A stretch of DNA of 6,943 nucleotides from Candidatus Aminicenantes bacterium UBA876 (GTDB taxonomy: Bacteria; Acidobacteriota; Aminicenantia; UBA2199), in NCBI GenBank assembly GCA_002294665.1, contig DBFQ01000051.1, positions 1 to 6,943 on the forward strand, in the 5' to 3' direction. A program made the translations under genes and the position numbers. The notes under the pieces are model-generated. The model was not told where the DNA came from. It ran no database searches and saw nothing but the letters and a program-made list of their open reading frames with translations. The first letter of the stretch is position 1, and each line of letters begins with the position of its first letter. This document shows, piece by piece, positions 1-5,874 of this stretch.

Positions 1-2
1 TG

Positions 3-1316
3 AAAGAAAACATGGCCAACTTCGGCCTGTTCGTGCAGGACACCTGGAATATCGGCAAGAACGTGACCTTGAACCTCGGCCTGCGCTTCGACCACCAGCG
101 CGGCATCATTCCCGCCCAGGCGCAGGATTCCGTTGACGCCGAATTGTTCGGCTATGTGTACAACACCGCTGTTCCCGAAACCTTCACGCCCATGAAGTGG
201 ACCACGCTGGCGCCCCGCGTCAACGTGATCTACGACATCCTCAGCGACGGCACCACCCTGTTCAAAGCCAGCTACTCGCGGTACTTCATGGCCAACGTGA
301 CCCAGTGGTTCTCCGGCGCCAACCCCAATACCTTTGTTGCCTATGAAGGTTACCTTTTCCCGGACGGGACCCTGGATATGCTGACCGGAATCAGCGTGCC
401 CACCGAAGCCGACCTCACCGAGATCGGCTACATGGACTACGACCTGAAAGCCCCCTACGTGGACGAAGTCACCGTCGGCGTCGAGCGTGAGCTGTGGGAA
501 GACTGGTCCGTGGGCCTGCGCTACATCCGCAAATGGGACCGCAACCTGCTGGAAGACGCCAACGCCAAGGCGCTCGACATGGACGCCCTGATGGAAGACG
601 GCTCCCTGGTCTGGACCAACTACAACCCCGTCACCGTGACCGACCCCTATGACGGCGGCACCGTGACCTTCTGGAACCAGATCGCGGTCCTCAACCCCAA
701 GAACTACATGGTGAACCCTCCCGGGGCCAAGCGCGACTACGACGGTATCGAATTCACCGTTGAGAAACGCTACGCCAAGGGCTGGTCGCTGAAGGCCTCC
801 TACGTGTGGCAGAAATCCCGCGGCCTGATCGGCACCGATTTCGACTCCTCCTGGGGCGGCACCGGCTATTACAACAACCCCAACTCCCACGAAAACTCCG
901 TGGGCACCTTCCCGTTTGAGCGCCGCCACCAGTTCAAACTCCAGGGCCTGGTCAAGGGCCCCTGGGGCATCAACTTCAGCGGCTACTTCCGCTTCCTCTC
1001 CGGCCAGGCCTGGACCCGTACGGTCACCAGTGACTACCTCGGCCTCGCCCTGAGCCAGGGTTCGACCACGATCAACGCCGAGGAACGCGGTTCCCGCAAA
1101 CTCCCCGACGTGTCCATCCTCGACCTGCGCCTGGAAAAAGCCTTCAAGTTCAAACCCGTCACCCTGCGTGTGTTCGCCGACGTGTTCAACGTCTTTAATG
1201 TCGGCAAGGCCACCGGCGTGAACGGCAACTCCAGCCACCCCTCCATCCCCTTCGAAGAAATGTCCAGCATCACCGACCCGCGCGTACTCCGGCTGGGAGC
1301 CAAGATCGAATTCTGA
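3..1316 (+). CDS. TonB-dependent receptor, Oar-like, C-terminal beta-barrel part (5' end outside window)
   Basis: Outer-membrane beta-barrel receptor fragment of about 437 residues. The reading frame is open to the left edge (codons for K-E-N precede the first ATG at 12, with no ribosome binding site there), so the gene starts upstream and the ATG at 12 is internal. Seen in the sequence: a barrel-strand segment, FVQDTWNIGKNVTLNLGLRF, near residues 11-30, typical of the carboxypeptidase-regulatory-domain/Oar-like receptors common in Acidobacteriota; many alternating aromatic strands and loops such as RRHQFKLQGLVKGPWGINF; and a C-terminal RLGAKIEF ending in phenylalanine, the usual outer-membrane insertion signal for barrel proteins. 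The plug domain, TonB box and any N-terminal regulatory domain would lie outside the window. By family, it would import a bulky substrate using TonB energy; the substrate cannot be read from this part. It is followed closely by an intrinsic terminator, so it is the last gene of its transcript. Confidence 0.9.
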   Translation, partial: KENMANFGLFVQDTWNIGKNVTLNLGLRFDHQRGIIPAQAQDSVDAELFGYVYNTAVPETFTPMKWTTLAPRVNVIYDILSDGTTLFKASYSRYFMANVTQWFSGANPNTFVAYEGYLFPDGTLDMLTGISVPTEADLTEIGYMDYDLKAPYVDEVTVGVERELWEDWSVGLRYIRKWDRNLLEDANAKALDMDALMEDGSLVWTNYNPVTVTDPYDGGTVTFWNQIAVLNPKNYMVNPPGAKRDYDGIEFTVEKRYAKGWSLKASYVWQKSRGLIGTDFDSSWGGTGYYNNPNSHENSVGTFPFERRHQFKLQGLVKGPWGINFSGYFRFLSGQAWTRTVTSDYLGLALSQGSTTINAEERGSRKLPDVSILDLRLEKAFKFKPVTLRVFADVFNVFNVGKATGVNGNSSHPSIPFEEMSSITDPRVLRLGAKIEF

Positions 1317-1341
1317 GGAAACTGAATCCTCAACCCATAAA

Positions 1342-1369
1342 GGGGCGCCCTCGGGCGCCCCTTTTTTTT
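1342..1369 (+). terminator. Intrinsic terminator of the TonB-dependent receptor gene
   Basis: GGGGCGCC and GGCGCCCC form a perfect 8-bp GC stem around a CTCG loop, followed directly by eight T residues (1362-1369) and preceded by AAA. It lies 25 bases after the receptor stop codon. Read on the minus strand the hairpin is followed only by TTTATG, so it would be a weak terminator in that direction. Confidence 0.93.
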
Positions 1370-1380
1370 GCTTCTCTGAG

Positions 1381-1408
1381 CACACCGGGCCTGATACGGC
1401 CCGGTGTG
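1381..1408. repeat. Perfect 11-bp inverted repeat (hairpin 1)
   Basis: CACACCGGGCC (1381-1391) and its exact complement GGCCCGGTGTG (1398-1408) flank a 6-base loop TGATAC. There is no T-tract on either side, so it is not a standard intrinsic terminator. It is followed immediately by GATAGGTCCT, the start of the first block of 9-bp repeats. Confidence 0.85.
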
Positions 1409-1461
1409 GATAGGTCCTGTAAGTCCTATAGGTCCTATTGATCGGTCCTATGGGTCTGATG
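1409..1461. repeat. 9-bp tandem repeat block A (TAGGTCCTA type)
   Basis: Consecutive units read TAGGTCCTG (1411), TAAGTCCTA (1420) and TAGGTCCTA (1429), then an expanded 13-base unit TTGATCGGTCCTA (1438-1450) and a degenerate TGGGTCTGATG. The period is 9 bp. There is no start codon with a ribosome binding site and no convincing coding frame. CCTATAGG (1425-1432) is a local palindrome. The block lies between hairpins 1 and 2. Confidence 0.85.
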
Positions 1462-1469
1462 CTTTTTGA

Positions 1470-1493
1470 CCCCCGGCCCGGTCAGGCCGGGGG
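1470..1493. repeat. Perfect 9-bp inverted repeat (hairpin 2)
   Basis: CCCCCGGCC (1470-1478) and GGCCGGGGG (1485-1493) pair perfectly around the loop CGGTCA. Like hairpin 1 it is followed directly by GATAGGTCCT. The stem sequence differs from hairpin 1, but the layout (GC stem, 6-base loop, then repeat block) is the same. Read on the minus strand its core contains GGCCTGA, also present in hairpin 1 on the plus strand. Confidence 0.85.
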
Positions 1494-1553
1494 GATAGGT
1501 CCTATCGGTCCTATCGGTCCCATGATCGGTCCTATAAGTCCTATAGGACCGAT
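1494..1553. repeat. 9-bp tandem repeat block B, ending in a 12-bp perfect hairpin
   Basis: Units read TAGGTCCTA (1496), TCGGTCCTA (1505), TCGGTCCCA (1514), a 12-base TGATCGGTCCTA (1523), TAAGTCCTA (1535) and an inverted TAGGACCGA (1544). The end of the block folds: ATCGGTCCTATA (1525-1536) pairs perfectly with TATAGGACCGAT (1542-1553) around the loop AGTCC. An alternative fold is the 12-bp palindrome GTCCTATAGGAC (1538-1549). The block shares TGATCGGTCCTAT and TAAGTCCTATAGG with block A. Confidence 0.85.
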
Positions 1554-1555
1554 AA

Positions 1556-1594
1556 GCCCCGCCCGCCGCAGCTTCAGGTGAACGCGGGCGGGGC
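1556..1594 (-). terminator. GC-rich 11-bp hairpin 3, possible end of the minus-strand operon
   Basis: GCCCCGCCCGC (1556-1566) and GCGGGCGGGGC (1584-1594) are perfect complements around a 17-base loop. The hairpin begins about 15 bases downstream of the minus-strand TPR gene's stop codon, where a terminator would be expected. Read on the minus strand it is followed by TTATCGG, not a real U-tract, so factor-independent termination would be weak. Protection of the 3' end or factor-dependent termination is also possible. Confidence 0.4.
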
Positions 1595-1598
1595 CGCG

Positions 1599-1623
1599 TC
1601 ACTTGAGCTTACTGCTCAAGTGA
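1599..1623 (-). repeat. 10-bp perfect hairpin with the stop codon in its loop
   Basis: TCACTTGAGC (1599-1608) and GCTCAAGTGA (1614-1623) pair perfectly around a 5-base loop. The TAA stop codon of the minus-strand TPR gene (1609-1611) sits in that loop, so one arm is coding (last codons for L-E-Q) and the other is 3' untranslated sequence. Confidence 0.8.
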
Positions 1624-2571
1624 TGCTACCAGGTCCCGGATCACATCCACCTGGGGATCGTCCTTTTCGGCTTTTTCCAGGTAGATTTTGAACGCGCTGA
1701 CCGCCTCGTCCAGTTTGCCCAGGTTGAGCAGGGCGTACCCCATCTGGCGGTAGGCCTTGGCCCAATCGGGGCTGATCTCGATGGCCTGGCGGTAATACTG
1801 CACCGCCTCTTCCGCATTACCGGCGTTGAAGAGGATCTCGGCCACATTGTAAGGCAGGGCGCGGTCGGAGGGATCGATCTCGATCGCCCGGGTAAAGTAT
1901 TCCTTGGCTTTTTCAAAATCGTTGCGCACCATGTAGGATTCGCCGATTCCGGCATAGATCTGCGCGGCGGTGGCGTTGCCCTTGAGCTCAACACCTTCGG
2001 CGGCCAGGCCGTCGAGAACGCGCTGGTAGGCGGCGATGGCTTCGTCGTACTGCTTGAGTTTGAAATGACAGTTGCCGATGTTGATGTTCACCTTGTAGAA
2101 CTTTTCGTTCTTGGCCAGGAAGGCCTGGAACATCTTCAGCGCCGCTTCGTATTGGCCGGCGTTATACAGGTCGTTGGCGTTTTCGAAATTGACCTTGGCA
2201 TCCTTGCCCTTGACCACATCGCCTTCGACCTGATCCAGCGATTTCAACACGATCACCTGTTCGGGATTGCGGTTGATGCCGGATAACTGGGTGCGGGAAA
2301 CCGCGCGCACATAGCCTTCCTTTTCGGCCGTGAACTGGAATTCGCCCAACCCGAAACCGTGAATGGTCCAGCGGCCGTTCTCAGCCGATTCCGCCTCCAG
2401 GGTCAGGTTGTACTGCAACGACTCCATGGTGATTTTCACCCCGGGTATGGGCTTGCCGTCGGAATCCTCCACAATGCCGGTCACCCGACCCTGGCCCCGG
2501 CCCTCCTGGGCGAAAAGCGCCGCCGACAGGACCATAGCCATCGCTATTCCAATGATTGTGATTTTCTTCAC
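1609..2571 (-). CDS. Secreted carboxypeptidase-regulatory-like domain plus TPR protein
   Basis: 320 residues, exported, probably periplasmic or outer-membrane associated. A signal peptide is clear: MKKITIIGIA, then a hydrophobic stretch to about residue 20, with likely cleavage after LFA (residues 19-21). Residues about 28-110 read as a carboxypeptidase-regulatory-like beta-sandwich (GRVTGIVEDSDGKPIPGVKI; later GLGEFQFTAEKEGYV). Residues about 126-305 are five TPR-like helix pairs, with canonical units near 203-236 (ending AIEIDPSD), 237-270 and 271-304. TPRs bind other proteins; no catalytic motif is visible. The start is GTG (2569-2571), chosen because AGGAGG lies 5 bases upstream and the signal peptide begins there. 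It is the third gene of the minus-strand set, 67 bp after the GWxTD lipoprotein gene with no terminator between, though the gap has a possible extended -10 promoter. The binding partner is unknown; the GWxTD proteins are the obvious guess from context. Confidence 0.88.
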   Translation of the reverse strand: MKKITIIGIAMAMVLSAALFAQEGRGQGRVTGIVEDSDGKPIPGVKITMESLQYNLTLEAESAENGRWTIHGFGLGEFQFTAEKEGYVRAVSRTQLSGINRNPEQVIVLKSLDQVEGDVVKGKDAKVNFENANDLYNAGQYEAALKMFQAFLAKNEKFYKVNINIGNCHFKLKQYDEAIAAYQRVLDGLAAEGVELKGNATAAQIYAGIGESYMVRNDFEKAKEYFTRAIEIDPSDRALPYNVAEILFNAGNAEEAVQYYRQAIEISPDWAKAYRQMGYALLNLGKLDEAVSAFKIYLEKAEKDDPQVDVIRDLVASLEQ

Positions 2572-2597
2572 CTCAGCCTCCTGTTGATTCCTTCAAC

Positions 2598-2606
2598 ATT
2601 TTATCA
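2598..2606 (-). promoter_or_regulatory. Possible extended -10 promoter for the TPR gene
   Basis: On the minus strand the gap before the TPR gene contains TGATAAAAT, matching the extended -10 pattern TGnTATAAT with one mismatch in the hexamer. No good -35 lies 17 bases upstream (GATTCG). Transcription would start near 2591, leaving a short leader containing the AGGAGG site. The A/T-rich gap could give such a match by chance. Confidence 0.3.
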
Positions 2607-2638
2607 CTTTCTATTCCATACGAATCAGATATAGAAAT

Positions 2639-3601
2639 TCAATCCTTTACTTTTACACTGCCGAGCCGGCGCGACTTGCGCCCGGACAACATATCGGTCA
2701 ACACCACGTCCAGGGTATATTTCCCGGGTTTCAAGCTCACCGCCACGGGGATATGAAAGCGAAAATTCTCCTGCAATACCTGATCGGCATCGAACCCGGC
2801 TTCCCAGTCGCGGCTGAAGCGGTTGATCTCCTCATTGTCGCTGAACACCAGTACGGTGACGTAAAGGTGGACGAAGATGCGTTCCTCGCGGCGTTCGAAT
2901 GCCACGCGATTGGGAGAGAAGACCACATCCACCGTAGACGTCGCCGGATTGGAATCCACCTGGAAGTCAATGGCCTCCGGGAACGGTGAATCCGCGTTGC
3001 GCTTGACGATCATGTTGAACTTGAGATCTTCGAGGATATCCATCACCCGCAACGGCAGGTAGCGCTCATCCATGCGGTAGATGCCGAAGCCGTTTTCATC
3101 CACGAAGCGCAGGCGGAATCCGCCGCCGCTGAAAGTGGTTTGACTGGCGCCGGATAACCCGTAATAGTACCAGTCGATGATCCGGCCCTGCAGACGCGGA
3201 TCCGTGGTCTGCACGTTACGATCCTCTTCGTCCGGGGGACCGAGGATCATGAAGAAACGGCCGCGATCCGTGCGCCAGCCGGGGCGCTGCCCTTCCTGGA
3301 AATAACGCTGCACGTGATCATGGCGGCGCAGCATCTCGCTGCGGAACTCGTTCTCCGCGGTCAGGGGATTGGGATCGCGGATCTCCCAGAAATATTCGAT
3401 AAACCTCTCCCGCGCCGCAGGGGAAGTTAGGTTGCGATAAATGCGGTTTTCCCTGGCCGTCATGATCGGCCCCGCCAACTGGTAGAATTGATCGTCCTGC
3501 GGTTCCACCACCGGATCGGGGCGATTCGCGGCACAACTTCCCGCCAGAAAGCCCAGCATCACCATCAAAACCAGGCGGCTGATCGAATACGGTCTGATCA
3601 T
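2639..3601 (-). CDS. GWxTD-domain lipoprotein
   Basis: 320 residues. The N-terminus is a lipoprotein signal: hydrophobic segment at residues 10-19, then LAGSC with the acceptor cysteine at 23 (alanine at -3 is slightly off the canonical lipobox). No charged residue follows the cysteine closely, which fits outer-membrane sorting. The GWxTD domain spans about residues 40-190, with hallmark FWEIRDPNP (71-79), NEF (84-86), GWRTD (108-112) and RGRFFMILGPPDE (113-125). Residues about 215-320 are a beta-rich domain including PGKYTLDVVLTDMLSGRK. Both parts match the upstream GWxTD protein, so the two are paralogues, the second a lipidated version without TPRs. The ATG overlaps the upstream stop as ATGA, implying translational coupling; GAGG lies 8 bases before it. 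The function of GWxTD domains is not established to my knowledge; the family is found mostly in Acidobacteriota, Bacteroidota and relatives. Confidence 0.9.
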   Translation of the reverse strand: MIRPYSISRLVLMVMLGFLAGSCAANRPDPVVEPQDDQFYQLAGPIMTARENRIYRNLTSPAARERFIEYFWEIRDPNPLTAENEFRSEMLRRHDHVQRYFQEGQRPGWRTDRGRFFMILGPPDEEDRNVQTTDPRLQGRIIDWYYYGLSGASQTTFSGGGFRLRFVDENGFGIYRMDERYLPLRVMDILEDLKFNMIVKRNADSPFPEAIDFQVDSNPATSTVDVVFSPNRVAFERREERIFVHLYVTVLVFSDNEEINRFSRDWEAGFDADQVLQENFRFHIPVAVSLKPGKYTLDVVLTDMLSGRKSRRLGSVKVKD

Positions 3602-5682
3602 GGCTGTTTCCTCTTTCCCAGGCTTTGCAACAGGCGTTTCACCTCCGCCTGTTCGGGATTCAGGCGCAGCGAAGCTTCCAGCGCCTTGCGTGCCTCCGCC
3701 TTGTCTCCGGTGTTGGCCAGGGCGGCGCCCAGCGCGTTCAAAACCGACGTATCGCTGTCGTACAGCCGGTTGGCTTCCAGCAAGGCCTGAACAGCCTGGA
3801 CGTTGTTTCCCTGGATATGCAGGGCCTTTCCGCGCAACGCATGAAAATCAAACACGAATTGACGATCATTCTGCAGCGGCGCGATAATTTCCAGCAGACG
3901 TTCCGGGTCACGCCGTGCCAGCAGGAACTGAGCGTACGCCTTGATCAGCGGCGGGAAACCCGGTTGCAGGCCCAGGGCGGCTTCGTAATGCCGGCGCGCC
4001 GGCGCGGAACGGCCGCTTTCGGCGTATTGTGCCGCCAGCATCATGTCGAAGAGGAAAGCCCGGTCCGGCGGCAGTCGTTTGGAAATCAGCGGGGGGTGAA
4101 ACACCTGGTCGCGTGGCGCGATCGACAGGCGCGCTTCACGCGTGTCGAGCACTTCGTCCGCCGCCCCCAGCAGCACGACTCGCACTTTGTACGCCCCGTT
4201 GCCCGGGTTCTCGATTTCCATGTCATGAATCCAGGTCGGCTTGTCCGCGGAGACTTCCACCGTGTAGGTACGCGAATAGGGGCGGAATTCCAGATCATTT
4301 TCAACCGCTATCCGCGCTTTCATCGGGGTTTGCGCCTGACCGCGATACACGGAGAAGAAAAGCCGCACCGGCTCTTTCATACCGATACTGCTTTCCGGAT
4401 CAATCGAGATGCGGCGGTTCCCGACCTGGAAGGCGGCGAAGCCGGGAGCGGTGACCGGCTGGATGCCGTATGAAAGAATCGGACCGTACAACCGGGGCGC
4501 GCCGCCCTCGGGAGAAGGAACCGATACACGGCGATCAAAATAGCTGATTTCCCGGTTCACGGAGTTTTGCAGCACCGCCGAGAAGGTGTACTCACCCGGC
4601 GCCACGGGAAAATAATCCGCGACCACGACGCCGCGGGAGAGGCGCGTATTGAGGTCTTCCTGGGAAGCATACACCGGAAAGTCCTTGGAATATTTGAACA
4701 GTTCCTGGTTGCGGTCATCCGCGGAGCGCAGCACCACCGTCAATTCATAGTTGAAGTAATACTGATCCCGTTCATCGGAAAAATCCACGGACAGGCGTTC
4801 GGGCTGAATGGAAAAATGCAGGAAATGGGCGTTCAGAACGGGATCCCGCAGCAAGGTCAGTTCGTTGCGGCTGTTGACGTAGTTGGTGACCACGTCCACG
4901 TCCACGATGCCCTTGTAGTTGAGAAAATTGCGCGCGTAAGTGGCGTTGACCCGGGTCTTGGGCAAATCGAAAATGCGCGAAATCAGCATCGGCGACTGCA
5001 GAGACGGGTTGTAGCCGTGACGTTGTTCTCCGGGAATCAAGGACAGGGACGCCTCGGCGACGGTGGCATTGTACTCCTTGATGGTCTCGTACAGCTTCTG
5101 GTAATTGGTGGGGTCAATGGTGTGCGATTGCGTGGCCAGCAGGGCCTGGGGGCCGTCCACGGTGGGCATGTACAGGCGGTATTGCCCGTAACCGCTGCGC
5201 TTGTAGAATACCACGCGGAAGCCCGTGGGCAGACCGTTTTCCGCATTGCCGAAGTAATCCCAGATCAACACCGGGTGCAGGCCCGAAGTAATGAACTCCT
5301 CTTCGCTCACCGGAGGTCCCAGCAGGATGTAGATGCGCCCGCGGTCGGTTTTCCAACCCGGGATCGGCGAGCCGAACTTGAAATACTTGTTGGCGTGGTT
5401 GAAACGGCGCAGGTGCTCTTCGCGGAATTCATTTTCCGGCGTGCCCACGGTGGGGTCCCGCTGTTTCCAGAACAGGTCGATCAAGGCGTCCCGCTCTTTA
5501 TCGGATTTCAGGCTCAAAAAAACCTTTTTTTCCAACGGTGTAATGATGTACTCGACAAGATCCAGCCATTGACGATAGCGCTGGTCCAGCGGGTCCCTGT
5601 CTGCTCCCGTAACGGGCAGGGCGGATGACCATACCAGGGTGAAAAAGAGCAACCCGATCCATACCTTCCTGCTACACGTCAT
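3598..5682 (-). CDS. Large secreted GWxTD-domain protein with C-terminal TPR region
   Basis: 694 residues from the preferred start. A signal peptide is evident: MTCSRK, a hydrophobic stretch at residues 7-22, and likely cleavage after VTGA (24-27). The GWxTD domain occupies about residues 30-190: LFWKQRDP (70-77), NEF (84-86), GWKTD (109-113) and RGRIYILLGPP (114-124). A middle beta-rich region (about 270-400) includes PGEYTFSAVLQNSVNREI, aligned with the C-terminal part of the neighbouring lipoprotein. Another beta-rich section follows (about 410-530), then a TPR region (about 544-690), with the clearest unit at 657-690. The start at 5680-5682 is preferred over the in-frame ATGs at 5703 and 5700: it has AGGAG 4 bases upstream, gives a compact signal peptide and suits the mapped promoter. 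The longer form (701 residues) has no ribosome binding site. First gene of the operon, overlapping the lipoprotein gene by 4 bp. Molecular function unknown; a periplasmic assembly or scaffold role is a guess. Confidence 0.9.
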   Translation of the reverse strand: MTCSRKVWIGLLFFTLVWSSALPVTGADRDPLDQRYRQWLDLVEYIITPLEKKVFLSLKSDKERDALIDLFWKQRDPTVGTPENEFREEHLRRFNHANKYFKFGSPIPGWKTDRGRIYILLGPPVSEEEFITSGLHPVLIWDYFGNAENGLPTGFRVVFYKRSGYGQYRLYMPTVDGPQALLATQSHTIDPTNYQKLYETIKEYNATVAEASLSLIPGEQRHGYNPSLQSPMLISRIFDLPKTRVNATYARNFLNYKGIVDVDVVTNYVNSRNELTLLRDPVLNAHFLHFSIQPERLSVDFSDERDQYYFNYELTVVLRSADDRNQELFKYSKDFPVYASQEDLNTRLSRGVVVADYFPVAPGEYTFSAVLQNSVNREISYFDRRVSVPSPEGGAPRLYGPILSYGIQPVTAPGFAAFQVGNRRISIDPESSIGMKEPVRLFFSVYRGQAQTPMKARIAVENDLEFRPYSRTYTVEVSADKPTWIHDMEIENPGNGAYKVRVVLLGAADEVLDTREARLSIAPRDQVFHPPLISKRLPPDRAFLFDMMLAAQYAESGRSAPARRHYEAALGLQPGFPPLIKAYAQFLLARRDPERLLEIIAPLQNDRQFVFDFHALRGKALHIQGNNVQAVQALLEANRLYDSDTSVLNALGAALANTGDKAEARKALEASLRLNPEQAEVKRLLQSLGKRKQP

Positions 5683-5686
5683 GTCT

Positions 5687-5691
5687 CTCCT
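5687..5691 (-). promoter_or_regulatory. Ribosome binding site that decides the GWxTD-TPR start
   Basis: AGGAG on the minus strand, 4 bases before the ATG at 5680-5682. The two tandem ATGs at 5698-5703 have only TTTAATAAG before them, no Shine-Dalgarno match, and the binding site lies inside the longer reading. Confidence 0.75.
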
Positions 5692-5723
5692 CTGAGCCAT
5701 CATCTTATTAAATATACATGGTT

Positions 5724-5752
5724 ATTATAATGGACCCCATGCGTTACGTCAA
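5724..5752 (-). promoter_or_regulatory. Sigma70-type promoter of the GWxTD/TPR operon
   Basis: On the minus strand TTGACG (5747-5752, 5 of 6 to consensus) and TATAAT (5724-5729, perfect) are separated by 17 bases. The start of transcription would be near 5717, giving a leader of about 35 bases to the preferred ATG. The spacer contains CGCATGG (5737-5743 on the complementary strand). Confidence 0.82.
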
Positions 5753-5784
5753 AGGTTCGTTTTGCTCCTGAAAACGGTTTTTTT

Positions 5785-5813
5785 TTGCCATGCGCATGGT
5801 TTGGTGATACAAT
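5785..5813 (+). promoter_or_regulatory. Sigma70-type promoter of the divergent TPR gene
   Basis: TTGCCA (5785-5790) and TACAAT (5808-5813) are separated by exactly 17 bases. A run of nine T residues (5778-5786) runs into the -35 box and may act like an UP element. Transcription would begin near 5820, leaving a leader of about 55 bases. Confidence 0.72.
5788..5799. promoter_or_regulatory. 12-bp perfect palindrome, candidate operator
   Basis: CCATGCGCATGG reads the same on both strands. It covers the end of the -35 box and the first part of the spacer of the plus-strand promoter, where a bound dimer could block RNA polymerase. Half of it (CCATGCG) recurs at 5737-5743 in the spacer of the opposing promoter. 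No regulator gene is present in the window. Confidence 0.45.
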
Positions 5814-5822
5814 TGGCCTTTC

Positions 5823-5846
5823 TGCACGTATCATGATCGATGTGCA
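5823..5846 (+). promoter_or_regulatory. Possible hairpin in the 5' leader of the divergent TPR gene
   Basis: TGCAC (5823-5827) pairs with GTGCA (5842-5846), and inside it ATC (5830-5832) pairs with GAT (5839-5841), leaving a two-base bulge and the loop ATGATC. It lies just after the predicted transcription start and before the ribosome binding site. It is short and may only be a modest stabilising structure. Confidence 0.3.
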
Positions 5847-5874
5847 TCCCATTTAACCACAGGAGAGAAATGTT

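Noticed and set aside
12..14. ATG at 12 as the true start of the receptor gene
   Set aside because: The frame is open to the window edge (K-E-N before it), there is no ribosome binding site, and the protein begins in the middle of a beta-barrel.
1034..1333. 99-codon minus-strand frame over the end of the receptor gene
   Set aside because: Shadow of the barrel-coding strand; the translation is Arg/Ser-rich with no recognisable features.
1470..1493. Hairpin 2 as an intrinsic terminator
   Set aside because: The only T-run (1463-1467) precedes the hairpin on the plus strand, so neither direction has a U-tract after the stem.
1409..1553. The 9-bp repeats as a CRISPR array
   Set aside because: Units are too short and directly adjacent, with no unique spacers of regular size and no cas genes in the window.
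3625..4473. 282-codon open frame antisense to the 3' part of the GWxTD-TPR gene
   Set aside because: Arg/Gln/His-rich translation without a recognisable domain, fully covered by the TPR-encoding strand.
4567..5628. 353-codon open frame antisense to the GWxTD-TPR gene
   Set aside because: It is the mirror of a gene with a signal peptide and recognised domains; the translation is low in complexity, has no known domain, and long antisense frames are common in GC-rich DNA.
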